From the NCBI RefSeq assembly GCF_027580225.2, contig NC_073352.2, positions 4,032,501 to 4,096,500 on the forward strand: a stretch of 64,000 bases of DNA, in the 5' to 3' direction. Made by a program: the position numbers and the translations under genes. The notes under the pieces are model-generated. The model was not told where the DNA came from, searched no databases, and was given only the letters and a program-made list of their open reading frames with translations. Position 1 is the stretch's first letter. Each line of letters opens with the position of its first letter. Shown piece by piece: positions 10,237 to 23,448 of this stretch. The stretch is from Misgurnus anguillicaudatus. Its lineage: Eukaryota; Chordata; Actinopteri; Cypriniformes; Cobitidae.

Positions 10237-11735
10237 TTGATTTACTTTTATTTTGAAGTCAAACTTCAGGATGTGTTAGAGCACTAAATAACCTGTATAT
10301 TGATCAGTACTGTAACACATAAAACCAGAAACACAACGCATTATGAGAAAAAAATGAACACTTAAGTAATTTACTTATGGTTGAAACCAGATTACTGGAC
10401 CTGCTTCTCCCCGTTTTTCCCCTGCGTTCCCTGTATATTTAAAATAACAGCAGGGCTTATGAAGAAAAGAGGTGATGGAAGCAGTGATTATCATGAAAGG
10501 TAAACAATGTGTTATATATATAAATAAAAAAACAGTAATTAATGTTTAATCCTGACATTTGCAATCTGTGGCTCTTTCAATCTGAGCTCTGTACTGATTA
10601 ACACACATATTACAGTTGCTAATTAAAGAAATGGGCATTTTAATAAACCCTGGTGAAAACCCCACATGTGCTGGAGCGCCTCTGTCTGCAGCCTGCCAAT
10701 TAGAGGGAATTTTATTGGACGCCGCTGCCTCGGAAGTGTGATCGGAATAACAACAATTCCCCAAATGGCATATTTCATCCTGTTGTCCACCGCGTGGCAC
10801 GGCGTAAGGAACCCAACCTCGTAAAGTATGGTGCAAGGAGGCTCCCCGGCAACGCTGGAGGCAGAAACCGTGAGAGAGAGAGAAGGGGCTGAGTGACAGC
10901 CCTTCTTATATCTGCACTCCAGGGAAATAACTCTCTAATTCTGCATGCACTATTACATTGACAGGCAAAGGATATAACCCCAGCACCCCCACCAACCCAA
11001 CCTTGCTGGCGATTTACATCAGGAGAAGTAACAACACTGGAATGACGCATTATTCCCCCACTGTGAAAAATCCACCGGCCACACGCGCATGAGACGGAGC
11101 GCTTCACCTACGCGAGTGATGTGAAAGCCATGCGGCACGTGAGCCGAGGACGCCTGTCGCCTCGCTGTTTACCTGCCAATGTCGACACAGCCCTCGCAAC
11201 CTTTTGTTTCCTCGCGACGCACTCCTAGCGCACCGTTCCTGACTTTCCTCATTATCTTTTGAACCTTTCACAGATGACGAGGAGAAACAGACAAGGTATC
11301 GCTGCTACGTGGGCGTCTCGAACAGGCCACCAAAACATCAATGCATTCAAAACCCGATTAACACTAAACGATTTGAGAAATGCCAAGCATTCACTGTCGC
11401 GTTTTCAAATCTGGAAAACACAAAAAAACATCTCTAATGCTTTTCTAATTGGTAATGAGAAGTTAAATACATGCAGACAGTAAACAGGAGATGAGGAGGA
11501 TATGGAGGTGGAGCAGCTTTAGAGTATCTGAGAATCTTGTTGCTTAATCTGTAGAAGTGCATGCAACACCAACAAGGAACACACAAACACCACTTTAGAT
11601 TTAGATCAAATGCATAAATATAAGTTAACAGCAAAGTTTTTCATTTCAATTTCATTGCGACTTTAATGAGAAAAGACATTATATTTTTAACAACATATTT
11701 CTGACCAACAATTTAACCATGACATCAACTCTACC
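10237..11735. other. Apparently unique sequence
   Basis: Contains a moderately GC-rich, non-repetitive stretch about 10660-11200 (for example ctgccaattagagggaattt) that could be conserved non-coding DNA. The minus-strand frames of 96 and 110 residues there have no recognised domain and look accidental. Confidence 0.35.
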
Positions 11736-11739
11736 TTAA

Positions 11740-12525
11740 AGGACAAGTTTGGTATTTTACACTTAAAGCCCTGTTTTCAGATTGTTTATGATGAAATAGA
11801 ACGGTTTTGAGTGAAATTTCGACATATGATGCTGGCCAGAGAATTTTCGGGTGTTTGTTGTATCACCTCCCTCCTCTACAAAGGCTGCATAGTTGCACAG
11901 GAACAATCCTTCCTAAAATGCATTAAACTTTCGTTTACAAAGACGTGAAACTCACCGAGTGGTCAGGGGTGTTCACTGATATGCTCACACAAAAATCGCT
12001 GCAAATTACGCATTCCAACAGGTTTTATCGTAGTTTTGTCCAACTCCATTGACTTGTATTAGATGTGCTTTGAGGTATTACTCCGCGCCGGGAACTTTGT
12101 TTGTATTCTTGCAATTGGCAAAGGTGGATTATTGCCACCAACTGGGCTGGAGTGTCTATTATTCAAGCTCTTAGCGGAAGAATGTACGTGTGTGAGGCGT
12201 TTGAAAAAATAGGTCCACAAGTTTACAACGAACGGTAAAACACCTGTTGGAAAGCATCTTTTACAGCGATTTTTGTGTGAGCATATCAGTGAACACCCCT
12301 GACCACTCGCTGAGTTTCACGTCTTTGTAAACAAAAGTTTAATGCATTTTAGAAAGAATTGTTCCAGTGCACCTATACACACATTGTAGAGGTGGGAGGT
12401 GAAACAACAAACACCCGAAAATTCTCGGGACAGCATCATATGTCCAAATTTCAGTCAAAACCGTTCTATTTCATCATAAACAATCTGAAAACAGGGCTTT
12501 AAGTGTAAAATACCCAACTTGTCCT
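11740..12525. mobile_element. TTAA MITE with about 290-bp inverted arms
   Basis: TTAA at 11736-11739 and 12526-12529. Ends aggacaagtttggtatttta and the inverse (aggacaagttgggtatttta). The arms stay complementary for almost 300 bp (for example gtgttcactgatatgctcac against its inverse near 12275), leaving a short centre. Foldback-type, noncoding. Confidence 0.8.
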
Positions 12526-12857
12526 TTAACTTTTGTTTCTTAAGCTCAAATTGCACAAAAAAAAACTTTGATCGAGGTTGTTTTAGCTACTGCACATGTG
12601 CACAGGTTGGCCAGCTAATCTTTATGTTTTGGATTGGCCTGAATAATAGTAAGTGTGTATTAGTACATGTTAACAATATGCAAAAGGTACAAAACCCAAA
12701 GTAAACAATGACGCGAGTTATCTTCTGCAACATAAATCTCTTTTCTTGGACTTCAAACAAATACACGGATTGTAAGCAACAGTTTACTTCCTGGGATCGG
12801 TGATGTAGACAAGACTGACATTATCACAATTCCTCCCGCTTCAGACTAACAGCCTGT

Positions 12858-13337
12858 CAGTCCCTCCAGAAAACGCGATTGTGCGATCGCGCGATATATT
12901 GCATAATCAGCCAAAGTCCGCATATTTATGCGGGGCTGCATTTTTTCCAAATACGACGCACTTTCGCCGCATTAATTACATATTTCCGCGCACAAAATAT
13001 GCGGGGCTTGCATGATTTCATAATCTCCGCATTTTCGTAGCAAAAAGTCACATATATATATTAGCAGAAAGTTGAAAAATATTGCATTTACTTCCCAAGA
13101 GCGCAGCCGTGTCCTCTATTGCCATGGGAACGTTATGAAGTGACGTGATTATGTGACGTAAACATCATTGCAGTTTTTGCAAGTTCCGAAATTTTCGCAA
13201 ATTCCCGCAATTCCATCGCATAAATTGCATAAATATCCCGCATATTCCATTGCATTTTTTAAGAAAACGTGCCGCAAAATCGAGGATTTTTGCCCGCAAC
13301 AATCACAAAAAAACTCCGCGTTTTTCTGGAAGGACTG
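12858..13337. mobile_element. TIR element, CAGTCCCTCCAGAAAA ends
   Basis: Left cagtccctccagaaaacgcg and inverted right cagtccttccagaaaaacgc. The interior is rich in cgcatatt / gcggggc motifs. A hAT-like CAGTCC start is possible, but flanking bases give no clean 8-bp duplication. Noncoding. Confidence 0.55.
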
Positions 13338-14975
13338 CCCTGTAAGTTAACTCCCGTAAGCATTGCATTGTGAGCGAATCTTTCAAACATGGACCGTCAC
13401 ATTTCCGGCTGACGTCAGAGGTATTCAGGCCAATCACAATGTACAGATTAGCTGGCCAATCAGGGACACAGTGCTTTTTAAATCCGTGCTTTTCAGGAAG
13501 AGAGTGAAATCTGTGGGAAATATTGTTTTTTTTAACCATAAACCACGCAAACACTTTGTATTATACCAAATACACAAAATAGCATTGTTTTTTAGCAATG
13601 AAATAGGTGCTCTTTAAAGTCAATATTTTTGTTGCATCCTTTGAATTTTTCCAAGTGACAACAAATACAGGAGGACAAAATGTAAGTCTGGATTTTGTCT
13701 GAATTGAATGGATGGAGAAAATTGTTGCATACCAGAATGAAGACAGGGCATTGAAGTGATGCTGTTAAAAAATAAGACTTAATGACGTCCACCAAGAGGA
13801 GTCGGAGCAGGTCAAACAGCAATGTACTTACAATTAAAGGCACTGCAACATTCAGGACACCATTAAAATCCACACAAGACTCAAACACCATCCTCTAGTT
13901 TGTCTTCCTATTACTGTAAACACGAATTTTGTGTTTTTGCAAAGTGAGAGAGAGAGAGAGACGAATGAAAAGGATTTTCTGTCATAATTGACAACATGTA
14001 TCAGATTTGTTCTGAACCTGAGAGCGTTTCTCGTTCCTCTGACGCATTCAACGTTATGCTGCTGACATGAATTAGTGAGGAGGAAAATCAGGTGCTGTGT
14101 GAAACAAACCAGAGCCAGAAATGCCTTTTCAGTCAGGTCCAAGGGCAGTCATTTTTTCATCCAGCTCCAGTTAAAATCACTCAAAGGAAATGTGCTGCTA
14201 AGCTGTCCCTGCACAGTTTGATATTATATTAGCATTACAAAGGTTTTCCCACCATCTGTGACACAGCCGCAGGGAGGGGGATCGTTCGCTTTTCATGGGC
14301 AGAAAACTGTTGTTTCTTCTCGAATGCGACACAGGATTGAGAGAATCAGAGTAGCTGTATTTCTGAATGTCTTTACAGTACGACACACAATGGAGGCTCC
14401 GTAGTCGCGCTGCAATTACGGCAACATTCTGTAATTCCCAGAAAGCAACCACGGGAGCGGATAAACAGTCCAAGCTGGCAAAGATGATCTTTCACATAAA
14501 ATCATCAGGAAAAAAATCATTTCTCACATAGCGTCAGTGTACGTACGTATAGTTAGTGAGGTGAGCTCTACTTGGCACCGGTTATTGATTCAGAAGAATA
14601 GACTTGGCACTTCTAACTACGTCTCCACTACAGCCCGTTGTCACTAGCCGCTGGTTTTGTGCCAATCGCCTACTTGTCAGAGCGAGATTTGCCACAAAGA
14701 AGCTGGCAGGCCTGGGAAATACTGCTGATGGAGTGTGATAATACAGGCCCTGCCTTCGCTCCAGACACACATCAGAGAGAGAAAAAAACAAGATTTACTG
14801 TCTGTGGCACACATGCAAAATCTGCTGTGGGACATTTTGTGAGCGTGGGGTTACAGTATCAGTGTTGGATTATGCAATTTCTTACTGAATGGAAGCAATG
14901 CATCAAAATAACTTGCATAAATACGTGATTCAATGGCACAGCAATGACCTTATTATTATACTGTCAGAACAGGAA
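13338..14975. other. Apparently unique sequence
   Basis: No TIR pairs or coding exon recognised. A short (GA)n tract lies at about 13946-13961. The 91-99 residue frames carry no domain. Confidence 0.35.
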
Positions 14976-15062
14976 AGGTACAAAAGCTGTCACTGGGATG
15001 GTACCCTTTAAAAAGGTCCTAAAATGTGGCATTTAGGTACAGATATGCACCCTTTGGTGAAC
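14976..15062 (+). mobile_element. Fragment of the AGGTACAAAAGCTGTCA MITE
   Basis: Begins aggtacaaaagctgtcactg and keeps the ggtaccctttaaaaaggtcc style of the family also found at 39969-40517. The opposite end is missing. Confidence 0.5.
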
Positions 15063-15937
15063 TTTTTGAAAGGTCTGCAGATTTTTTTATTTGGTGCTGA
15101 TTTTAGGTAAAAAAGAAAGAAATGGATTTAATTAGAATATCTTACACCTAGCTGATAACTACACATTTATCTGTAGCTGAAAGCATTCACAAATTAGCTA
15201 AAATATTAAATGATCAAAACAATACCATGTAACATTTTCTGATTCTGTGGAAATCTGCAAAAACAGAGTTAAGCAGTCGTGGGCTTCATGTGAGCCAGCT
15301 CATTACCAATTTTGCAAAGACATTTTAGAGAGACTACAGAGAATAAAAACCCATCTCATTAAAATTTGTTAAAATTAATAAATGGCAAGTAGTTTAGCTG
15401 AGCAAAATAATACTATATTAAATCTGAGAAGCTACTCAGAATTTAAATTGTCATGAAATCATCATAACTAGCTCTTTCCTTCGTGTTAAGACTGAATTAG
15501 TTAACCAGTGTATTACAATATGATCTGATTAAGATACCCATTTAATTATATTAGACTCCCTTCTATTACAATAATACATTTTTTTTTTTTTTAGATGACA
15601 GCCCAACCCTAATTCACTCGGTAAAACTCTCCTTAGTTTATGGATGTGACGTCACCCGACAGCTCAAATTTAAAATCATTATTATAAGTTTACCATTATG
15701 AATTGGGGCAAGGTAAGGAGTTTTTTCAACATATTCAATAACTGATTGTTGTTCATTTTTACGAATTTATGAAAAATGTTAAGGATTGCCACTTTAAATA
15801 CACATATGCATCAATGCCAGTCTTTGCAAGTATCCACGTAAATATGGCCTTTAGGTCTTAAGAGAAAGTAAACAGCTGTGTATTCCAGCCCTGTCTTGTT
15901 ATATATCGCTATCATGATATAAAATTTTGGTCATACA
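15063..15937. other. Unassigned AT-rich sequence
   Basis: Probably includes a degraded repeat around 15595-15830 (gtttatggatgtgacgtcac), but neither boundary can be set. Confidence 0.3.
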
Positions 15938-16625
15938 CAGTGAGGAAAATAATTATTTGAACACCCTGCTATTTTGCAAGTTCTCCCACTTAGAAATCAA
16001 GGAGTCGTCTGAAATTGTCATTGTAGGTGCATGTCCACTGTGAGAGACATAATCTAAAAAAAAATCCAGAAATCACAATGTACGATTTTTTAACTATTTA
16101 TTTTTATGATACAGCTGCAAATAAGTATTTGATCACCTGTCTATCAGCTAGAATTCTGACTCTCAAAGACCTGTTAGTCTGCCTTTAAAATGTCCACCTC
16201 CACTCCATTTATTATCCTAAATTAGATGCACCTGTTTGAGGATGTTAGTTGCATAAACCCACCTGTCCACCCCATACAATCAGTAAGAATCCAACTACTA
16301 ACATGGCCAAGACCAAAGAGCTGTCCAAAGACACTAGAGACAATATTGTACACATCCACAAGGCTGGAAAGGGCTACGAGGAAATTGCCAAGCAGCTTGG
16401 TGAAAAAAGGTCCACTGTTGGAGCAATCATTAGAAAATGGAAGAAGCTAAATATGACTGTCAATCTCCCTCGGACTGGGGCTCCATTCATGATCTCACCT
16501 TGTGGGGTCTCAAAGATCCTAAGAAAGATGAGAAATCAGCCCAGAACTACACGGGAGGAGCTGGTCAATGACCTGAAAAGAGCTGGGACACCGTTTCCAA
16601 GGTTACTGTTGGTAATACACTAAGA

Positions 16626-17776
16626 CAGGGGTCTTCAACGTTTTTTGGGTCGGGGACCACTTAGATGAGAGAGGCATGGAGCAGGGACCCCCTGATGCTA
16701 AATGTGTAAACAGATATTTAAGTAAGCAGTGAGGTACGAAAGGCAGCTTTTTCGTATTAGGCACAACTCAAAGTGGGGTTAAGTACCACTATTGACCAGT
16801 CAGAATCAAGGACTGGAACTGTTTTATGAATAGAAACAAACCATATTGTCACACAGCCATACTATTAAGACAGTACAATTACACTATTATGATGTTGTTG
16901 TACATGCATATTTTTTTGTTAAAGTAGATTTAGTTTTTATATTAATATAATAATAATAATAATAATATTATATTATTTTAAGGTTTTTGCTGTGTAATAG
17001 ATTTTCATTTTACTTTGAATTAGACAAGGGCTTTCAGTTTATAAAGATGACTGATCATGGTGAATGGCACAAAGACTCTACTCTGGTAGGGAAAGAGGTT
17101 GTGCTACTTTGTTGCCTTTCTCGTGTATCATCATGAGTTTGAGTAACGCAGGTTTATTTTCTGTATAGCTTCATAATCAGACTCAACAAAATGCAATGAG
17201 TCCGCGCGCATCTCTTTGGGGCAACTTTTTGAGAGGCGGATTTCAACCTGACTATGAATCTTATACGAAGCACCATCCCACCATCACGGCGCATGTTTCA
17301 TTAATTTTTAAATGCGAGCGATAGTTTTGTCACAGCTTATAATGCAGACGCGGTGTGGTGTACAGTAATTTGCCTGTTGAATTTGCGCTTTTTAAATCTG
17401 ACCCTGTGAAACGCCGTTCAAGTTCAGAAATATAGATAAGACAACATGTCGCATTAATTCTAAATTAACATTCTGAAAGAAAGACACCCATTCCTATAAG
17501 ATTTACCTGTTTTATGATGGCTTTTCTGTCACTACTGCTGCTTCCTAAGTGGACATTAATAATCTTCAGATATTTTATTTTGGCCGCTGGCTAAACTGAA
17601 CGCACGCATATGCAGCCATGCACGAGCACAACTTAAAGGGGCCATGTAACGTTTTGTACATATATTTTACGTTTTAAGCAAAAAAAATAGCTTGTGGTTA
17701 AACATCATTTGGGGGACCCCCTTCAGTCCCATCGCGGACCCCCTGGGGGCCGCGGACCCCCGGTTGAAGACCCATG
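16626..17776. mobile_element. hAT element inserted in the Tc1 transposase
   Basis: Ends caggggtcttcaacg and the inverse (catgggtcttcaaccg). The 8-bp TSD cactaaga is perfect (16618-16625 and 17777-17784). The right part repeats gcggaccccc motifs complementary to the left ggggaccac. No transposase is recognised inside; nonautonomous. Confidence 0.9.
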
Positions 17777-17858
17777 CACTAAGACGTCATGGTTTGAAAT
17801 CATGCATGGCACGGAAGCTTCCCCTGCTTAAACCAGCACATGTCCAGGCCCGTCTTAA

Positions 17859-18616
17859 AGCTGCAGTCGGCAACTCTGGAGGATTGAGCAGTTTCCAAAT
17901 GTTTACAATTTCATGTCCCTCCCCCACTACCACAGAACCACCTCCCTTCTCAAGCTTGTCCTCATCAGTGCGTGTGCACCAGTATTATTGTGAACGCATA
18001 CTTAGCAAGAATACTTAGATTACTTACATAACACGCCGAAACACAATCAATGGTTGATAAAGCACAATTACCTGTCGAGAAGAAATGTGGCAAGCTCTGC
18101 ATCCAGCTTGAACCCTCGTAGATTCCTCCACCTTTCAAATGCTGGTCCGATATTGATCCTAGTTTTATTACAGTCACGGTCGCTTTCTATCTTTGTTTCC
18201 TTCTTTTCATTGGTTGTTTTCCTAGCTCTAGTTGTTAACCGAGGAATCGGAATTTTGTTAGTGAAAGTTCTCTTCGCCATTATGCTGCGTTCAATCCAAC
18301 ACGCTTGTGAACTTCAGGCGGATGCACGTGATATTGTAACGTGCGTAAGGGGGAGGGGGAATCTGTGGCGCGTGCAGGTACTGTGATTGACAGGCAGATT
18401 TTACACAACCGTGGGCTGATTGGACCAAATGAACCGGCCTACGCTGATTGGACCAAATGAACCGGGAGCGGTGGATTTTTGCTACAGGCTCTAGGTGGAG
18501 TTAGAAGTGCGGGTTTTTTTCTTAAACAGTCTAATTTATGTTGTTCTATTGGAGCATAGTGTTGGTTTCAGTGAATATGATAAAAAAAATTATCAAAATA
18601 GTTGCCGACCGCAGCT
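17859..18616. mobile_element. TTAA element inserted in the Tc1 transposase
   Basis: TTAA at 17855-17858 and 18617-18620. Ends agctgcagtcggcaact and the inverse (agctgcggtcggcaacta). Removing it rejoins a normal Tc1 transposase reading, so the TSD is confirmed. Near 18412-18462 a 28-29 bp tandem repeat containing gctgattggaccaaatgaac occurs twice. The 110-residue frame at 18054-18386 is not convincing. Confidence 0.85.
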
Positions 18617-19767
18617 TTAAGTTTGCCAATGACCATTTGGATGATCCAAAGGAGTTATCGGAGAAAGTCATGTGGTCAGATGAGACCAAAATAGAACTTT
18701 TTGGTCATAATTTCACTAAACATGTTTGGAGAAAGAAGAATGATGAGTACCATCCCTACTGTGAAGCATGGGGGTGGAAGCATCATGCATTGGGGGTGTT
18801 TTTCGGCACATATGGGACAGGGCGACTGCACTGTATTAAGGAGAGGATGATCGGGGCCATGTATTGCATGATTTTGGGGAACAACCTCCTTCCCTCAGTT
18901 AGAGCATTGAAGATGGGTCGAGGCTGGGTCTTCCAACATGACAATGACCCAGAAGCACACAGCCAGGATAACCAAGGAGTGGCTCTGTAAGAAGCTTATC
19001 AAGGTTCTGGCCTAAACCCAATAGAGAATCTTTGGAGGGAGCTCAAACTCTGTTTCTCAGCGACAGGCCAGAAATCTGACTGATCTAGAGAAGATCTGTG
19101 TGGAGGAGTGGGCCAAAATCCCTCCTGCAGTGTGAGCAAACCTGCTGAAAAACTACAGGAAACGTTTGACCTCTGTAATTGCAAACAAAGGCTGCTGTAC
19201 CAAATATTAACATTGATTTTCTCAGGTGTTCAAATACTTATTTGCAGCTGTATCATACAAATAAATAGTTAAAAAAATCATACATTGTGATTTCTGGATT
19301 TTATGTCTCTCACAGTGGACGTGCACCTATGATGACAATTTCAGACCCCTCCATGATTTCTAAGTGGAGAACTTCCAAAATAGCAGGGTGTTCAAATACT
19401 TATTTTCCTCACTTTAGCCCCACCCCTCTTTTACAAAAGGTATGTGACCAGAATGTGCCTGTTTGAGCACAAAATACCCCACAGATCATTTATTATGGCA
19501 CGTCCAAAATGCTCCTATTTGTGTGTACCTTTAAATGCAAATGAGCTACTGAGACAGTGAGTGCTTTCAGTTAAAACATATATGATTCCTGTGAATACAG
19601 CCTGAGAATTAGTATCTCACTATTGAGATAGAGTGGACAGCATATAATTCGGAAACTATGGTAAAGCAGGACTGTTGGTCACTGGCTGTGGGCAGGGCTT
19701 TATCAGTGTGATGTCACATTAACAAGAGAATCAAAACAGCATGTCTAATGAGACGGCTTATGTTTAA

Positions 19768-21843
19768 AGGAGCGGTGAATCAAAAACTCAATTTTAACTT
19801 GATAATTTGTTATATAAGAGGTCATCATACTTAAATGAACATCCTGCAAGTTTCAGAACTGAAAACGTCCGTGCTACTGAAATATAACCGTCTTTGGCAC
19901 CAAGCCAGCTAAACACTCCAGTGAAAAATTCGGAAATCTATGACGTCAAAGTAGAATTGAAACACCTCCCCATAACCAAAAGGACAAGTCTACTTTTGTA
20001 GCCCCGCCCACAGCTTCGCGTGACACGTGTGTCTCAGTAAGTAAACATGTCTTTAAAAATTGACAAATTTAACCAAAATGACTTTTTGAATACATTTTTT
20101 CTGAGAGACTTTTATTTTGACGCGGTGATCTGTTATGATACCATGGAAACGCATTTTCACAACCGCGTGGGAACAACCATGGGAACAACACAGAAGCTAA
20201 ATACTTCAATTGGGAGGCTTGGAACTTAACATTAGCAATATGCTTGGATAAAGTTTGCTTTTGAAGAAGTTCCAGCTCGTGTGGGGAGCGTTTGTTAACG
20301 TTGTGGACATGGATTCATTTGTAAAGAAGTCGATGCTGGATTTGCAGAGAGACTCAGAAGCACCACTTATATTGGATCTGACAACAATGACACAGCAGTA
20401 TAATTCACAGTAAGACATTTTACTTTATTTAAGTTACTGCGTTTCACTATTGCTTTGTTAAAAGAGATTGCTTGATGTGTCCTGTTGTAACATCCGTGTC
20501 TAAATACGTTTGTTGACTGTTTTAATTTACTAAAAACATTAAACGATTAATAAAGGTACAACACATAACAATACGACTGTAATTTAAAGGTAGAAATATA
20601 CAAAGTTAGTTATAAGGAAGGATTTATCAACCGCAGTTTAGATTCTGATGCCCGTTTACTGTGTTGTATACGGTAATTTAGGCAAGTTGCGTTTGAAAGG
20701 TCAAACACTCAACAAAGCTTATTTTTTATCATATAACTGTGGTATTTAACATTACGTGAATGTAAAAGCAACCTCACAAGCACAATAGAAATATACAAAG
20801 TTATTGATAAGGATTTATTAGACGCAGTTTAGATTCGGATTAGGGATGGGCATGATTAATCGACGATCGATAATTGATCGTTAAGAATTTAGTCGATTAC
20901 ATTAATTTGTTATTGATTAATCGAATACTTTTTTTATCTAATGCAGGTTGCGTTGCCTAGCGTAGCCCGTGTCTTGAAGCAATTAAATGAATTTCACTGT
21001 GTGGCAGCAATTCAACATTTTACCACCAGGGTGCAATATTTGACACCATACTCCGTTATCTGTGACCTTCCGTTTTGATTGCAAAAAAGAATCATGAAGA
21101 GGTCATGATTTTTTGGGAACAAATGAGGTCTCTTTTTAAGAATGCGGCTCGCAGCTGCAGGTTCCACTGCTTTAGACCACCGCATATACAAGCGCATATA
21201 TGTTCCGTTTGTCTAACTAAATGTAGTTTAACTGTTTGCCACAAGTTGATCTTGTAATAAAGGTCTCATGGAGGAAAACATGCTGTATTTTTGTATTTAA
21301 CATTTTTTAATTATAAAAGTTAAATAATTTTTTTTTATTATAAAAATATTAATGATTAATCGATAGTCGATCGTTAATTCTCCCGACAATCAACTAAAAA
21401 AATTTAATCGAATGCCCATCCCTAATTCGGATGCACGCTTACTGTGTTTTATACGGTAATTTAGTCACGTCGAGTTTTGTTTCTACTTTAATATACGTAT
21501 TGTCATTTATGTGTATCATGTTTAGCACCCAGAATCTTTTGTGTCTCAAACATATTTGTGTTCGGCTGCTATTTTTATCACATTAATGTTTTTAAAACAT
21601 TTCCCTACATGTAATGACGGGGAATGAAGCTGTCCAATCATAGCAGTGGGTGTTTACGTTCAGGTCTTCAATGCGGCCCGCCCCTTCAAACGAACCATTT
21701 CTCAAGACAGCCACTAATCCATGTTACAAAATAGCGTATTACTTATTGCTTTTGATGTTTTTGAATGTAAAAACAACGCGAAATGCATAAGTAGACATCA
21801 ATCAACGTCATAAAGCAATAAAATCGACCAATTCACGGCCCCT
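19768..21843. mobile_element. TTAA element with AGG(A/G)GC ends and internal duplication
   Basis: TTAA at 19764-19767 and 21844-21847. Ends aggagcggtgaat and inverse aggggccgtgaat. About 200 bp is duplicated in tandem (unit starting about 20590 and again about 20785: atatacaaagtta, gcagtttagattc). The second unit is split by a hAT (20841-21424). A short open segment at 20310-20412, beginning MDSFVKKSMLDLQRDSEAPL, could be a first exon of an ancestral protein, but this is unproven. Confidence 0.7.
20841..21424. mobile_element. hAT MITE with perfect 8-bp TSD
   Basis: Ends tagggatgggcatgattaat and the inverse (tagggatgggcattcgatta). The TSD attcggat is perfect (20833-20840 and 21425-21432). Subterminal gattaatcga / tcgattaat repeats are present. 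Noncoding. The neighbouring unduplicated unit (gattctgatgccc near 20643) shows the empty site. Confidence 0.9.
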
Positions 21844-21847
21844 TTAA

Positions 21848-22900
21848 TGTGGATTTTTTTCATTGTAGGGTGGTTGTGTTCACACACTGCCAACACACAT
21901 TTATGTCCAAACACCTTGTAAAAGTGAATTTTAAAAGGTACCCATTAACAAATAATCTCATAATATATATGAGTCAATATGGTCAAAAGCAAATAAGCAC
22001 TGGTTAAATTTCAAAATATTTTAATTTCTCTATTAATATCTTTTAAACTTTTATCTTATGGTTATGTTATTTATTTTATTCCACAACTGTATAATAGCGT
22101 AATAAAATCAAGATTGTTGATGTGAAAAATACAAGCTTTGAGCTTTAGTAATGGATAAAACCACATACTGACAATAAATCTCATTTACATGGTGCAGACC
22201 ACATCGGCAAAGTATCTCTGTCATTTCTGTATAATTTAAAGATTCCTTGCTTGAATTACCTGATTCAAAAGTCATTCAAAAGCATTTCAATGATCTGGAT
22301 TAACTAAATGGATTTACAGTATTGGTTCCTCAAAGACGATAGTTGTCAAGGCCCAATACCATTATATTCCCTCCAGCATTATTCACAATGACTTGAATAT
22401 GGTTTATTTCTACAAAGACCATAGCGCATATATGATTGAAAACATATGCACTGATCTTTGTAGGGTGATTCTAGTGAAGTGTAACATGGGTTCGCTACAA
22501 GTGTCATTAATGAAAACTGGCCTACGAATCTAATCTTTTCCTGGATGCGTAACATTATGAATCACACAATGTTATTGGTACTCCTGAACATGTTCACAAT
22601 ACTACAAGGTTGCACACAGTAGGTCACTAAATTCAATGCAAACAGTATGACAACCGCAGCTCCCCAGAGTAACTTACAACATCAACGACTGACTGATATT
22701 AGCTCTGAGCCGCAAAGCAAAGACTAAACCCAAGTCAAAGTAGTTAGTTTAAAAAGACAGCCTTGAATAGCTTTGAAACATTGCTCTTTGAATGGTCCAT
22801 AAAGATTAAACGCCTAAATGAGACCATTCTCAGATCAAAGGTTTATAGTTCCCTACATCAATACATCACAGCACTGGTAGTGTTGTAAAGTACTGATACT
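21848..22900. other. Apparently unique AT-rich sequence
   Basis: No coding exon, TIRs or tandem repeats are seen. Confidence 0.4.
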
Positions 22901-23270
22901 AAGGCTGCATACATAACTGCATACTTTCCTAGTCCTATATAGTAGGCAAGAGACAATATATGACAAAAAAGTATATCTGAATTCACAGTACTCATAATGT
23001 AGTAGGTGTACCCGGATGACTTAGTGTGCATTCAATGGACACGTTACCAACCCCATGAAGCCATGGGAGAGGATTTTTGAATTGAGATGACGAGACACAT
23101 CTACGCTGGTATGACGATGACAACATGGCAAATGTAGTACATCTGGATTGCATTCATACTTCACACATTCATACTACAGAGAACAAACTTTTATTTTGAG
23201 AAGTATTCGCTTATTCAAAATAAGTACCTACTTGAGTCAAGAGAGCATCTGCGATTTCAGATGCAGCCTT
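22901..23270. mobile_element. MITE with AAGGCTGCAT ends
   Basis: Left aaggctgcatacataactgc and inverse of the right end (aaggctgcatctgaaatcgc) share ten bases exactly. The interior (tatatagtaggcaagag, agtattcgcttattcaaaat) is typical of fish repeats of this kind. TSD unclear. Confidence 0.55.
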
Positions 23271-23448
23271 ACTACACAACAGCAAATGTAAATACAGCTA
23301 ATTTGAGAGGTGTGAATAAAAGTTTTTTGTTACCTTAACATATGGTGGGACATAAAAAACATGATGCATAAAAAATGTGATGCAGTGGCTAAGATTGGAA
23401 TCACTTGAACAAAAATGTAGATTTTAAAATGTATTTTTACAATGAATA

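Larger units (their letters stand above)
16303..19210 (+). pseudogene. Tc1-like transposase pseudogene in three pieces
   Basis: The protein is the DDE transposase that cuts and pastes Tc1 elements at TA sites. Piece 1 (16303-16625) starts at the ATG of [20 protein letters not shown] and holds the paired-type helix-turn-helix ([20 protein letters not shown]). Piece 2 (17785-17858) encodes HGLKSCMARKLPLLKPAHVQ. Piece 3 (18621-19210) holds the first catalytic Asp in [12 protein letters not shown], the second in [12 protein letters not shown], then a degraded [15 protein letters not shown] segment. In-frame stops and shifts follow about position 18990. The natural stop is TAA at 19208. Uninterrupted length would be near 330-340 residues. 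Two separate transposons sit between the pieces. Confidence 0.85.
15938..19414 (+). mobile_element. Tc1/mariner element of IR/DR type, broken by two insertions
   Basis: Outer ends cagtgaggaaaataatta and the inverse at 19414 (aagtgaggaaaataagta) are Tc1 TIRs, with ta just outside the right end (19415-19416). A second pair of repeats (cagctgcaaataagtatttg near 16114; inverse near 19232) gives about 200-bp IRs with two direct repeats each, as in Sleeping Beauty-like fish elements. Between them lies a transposase interrupted by a hAT (16626-17776) and a TTAA element (17859-18616), and further damaged by stops and frameshifts. The original element would be about 1.55 kb. Not active. Confidence 0.9.

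Noticed and set aside
10546..11107. Two overlapping minus-strand frames of 96 and 110 residues
   Set aside because: No recognisable domain, no splice structure, and the frames overlap each other; probably chance in a GC-richer stretch.
18054..18386. 110-residue frame inside the TTAA element at 17859-18616
   Set aside because: Overlapped by an antisense frame of similar length; no transposase motif; family is noncoding in style.
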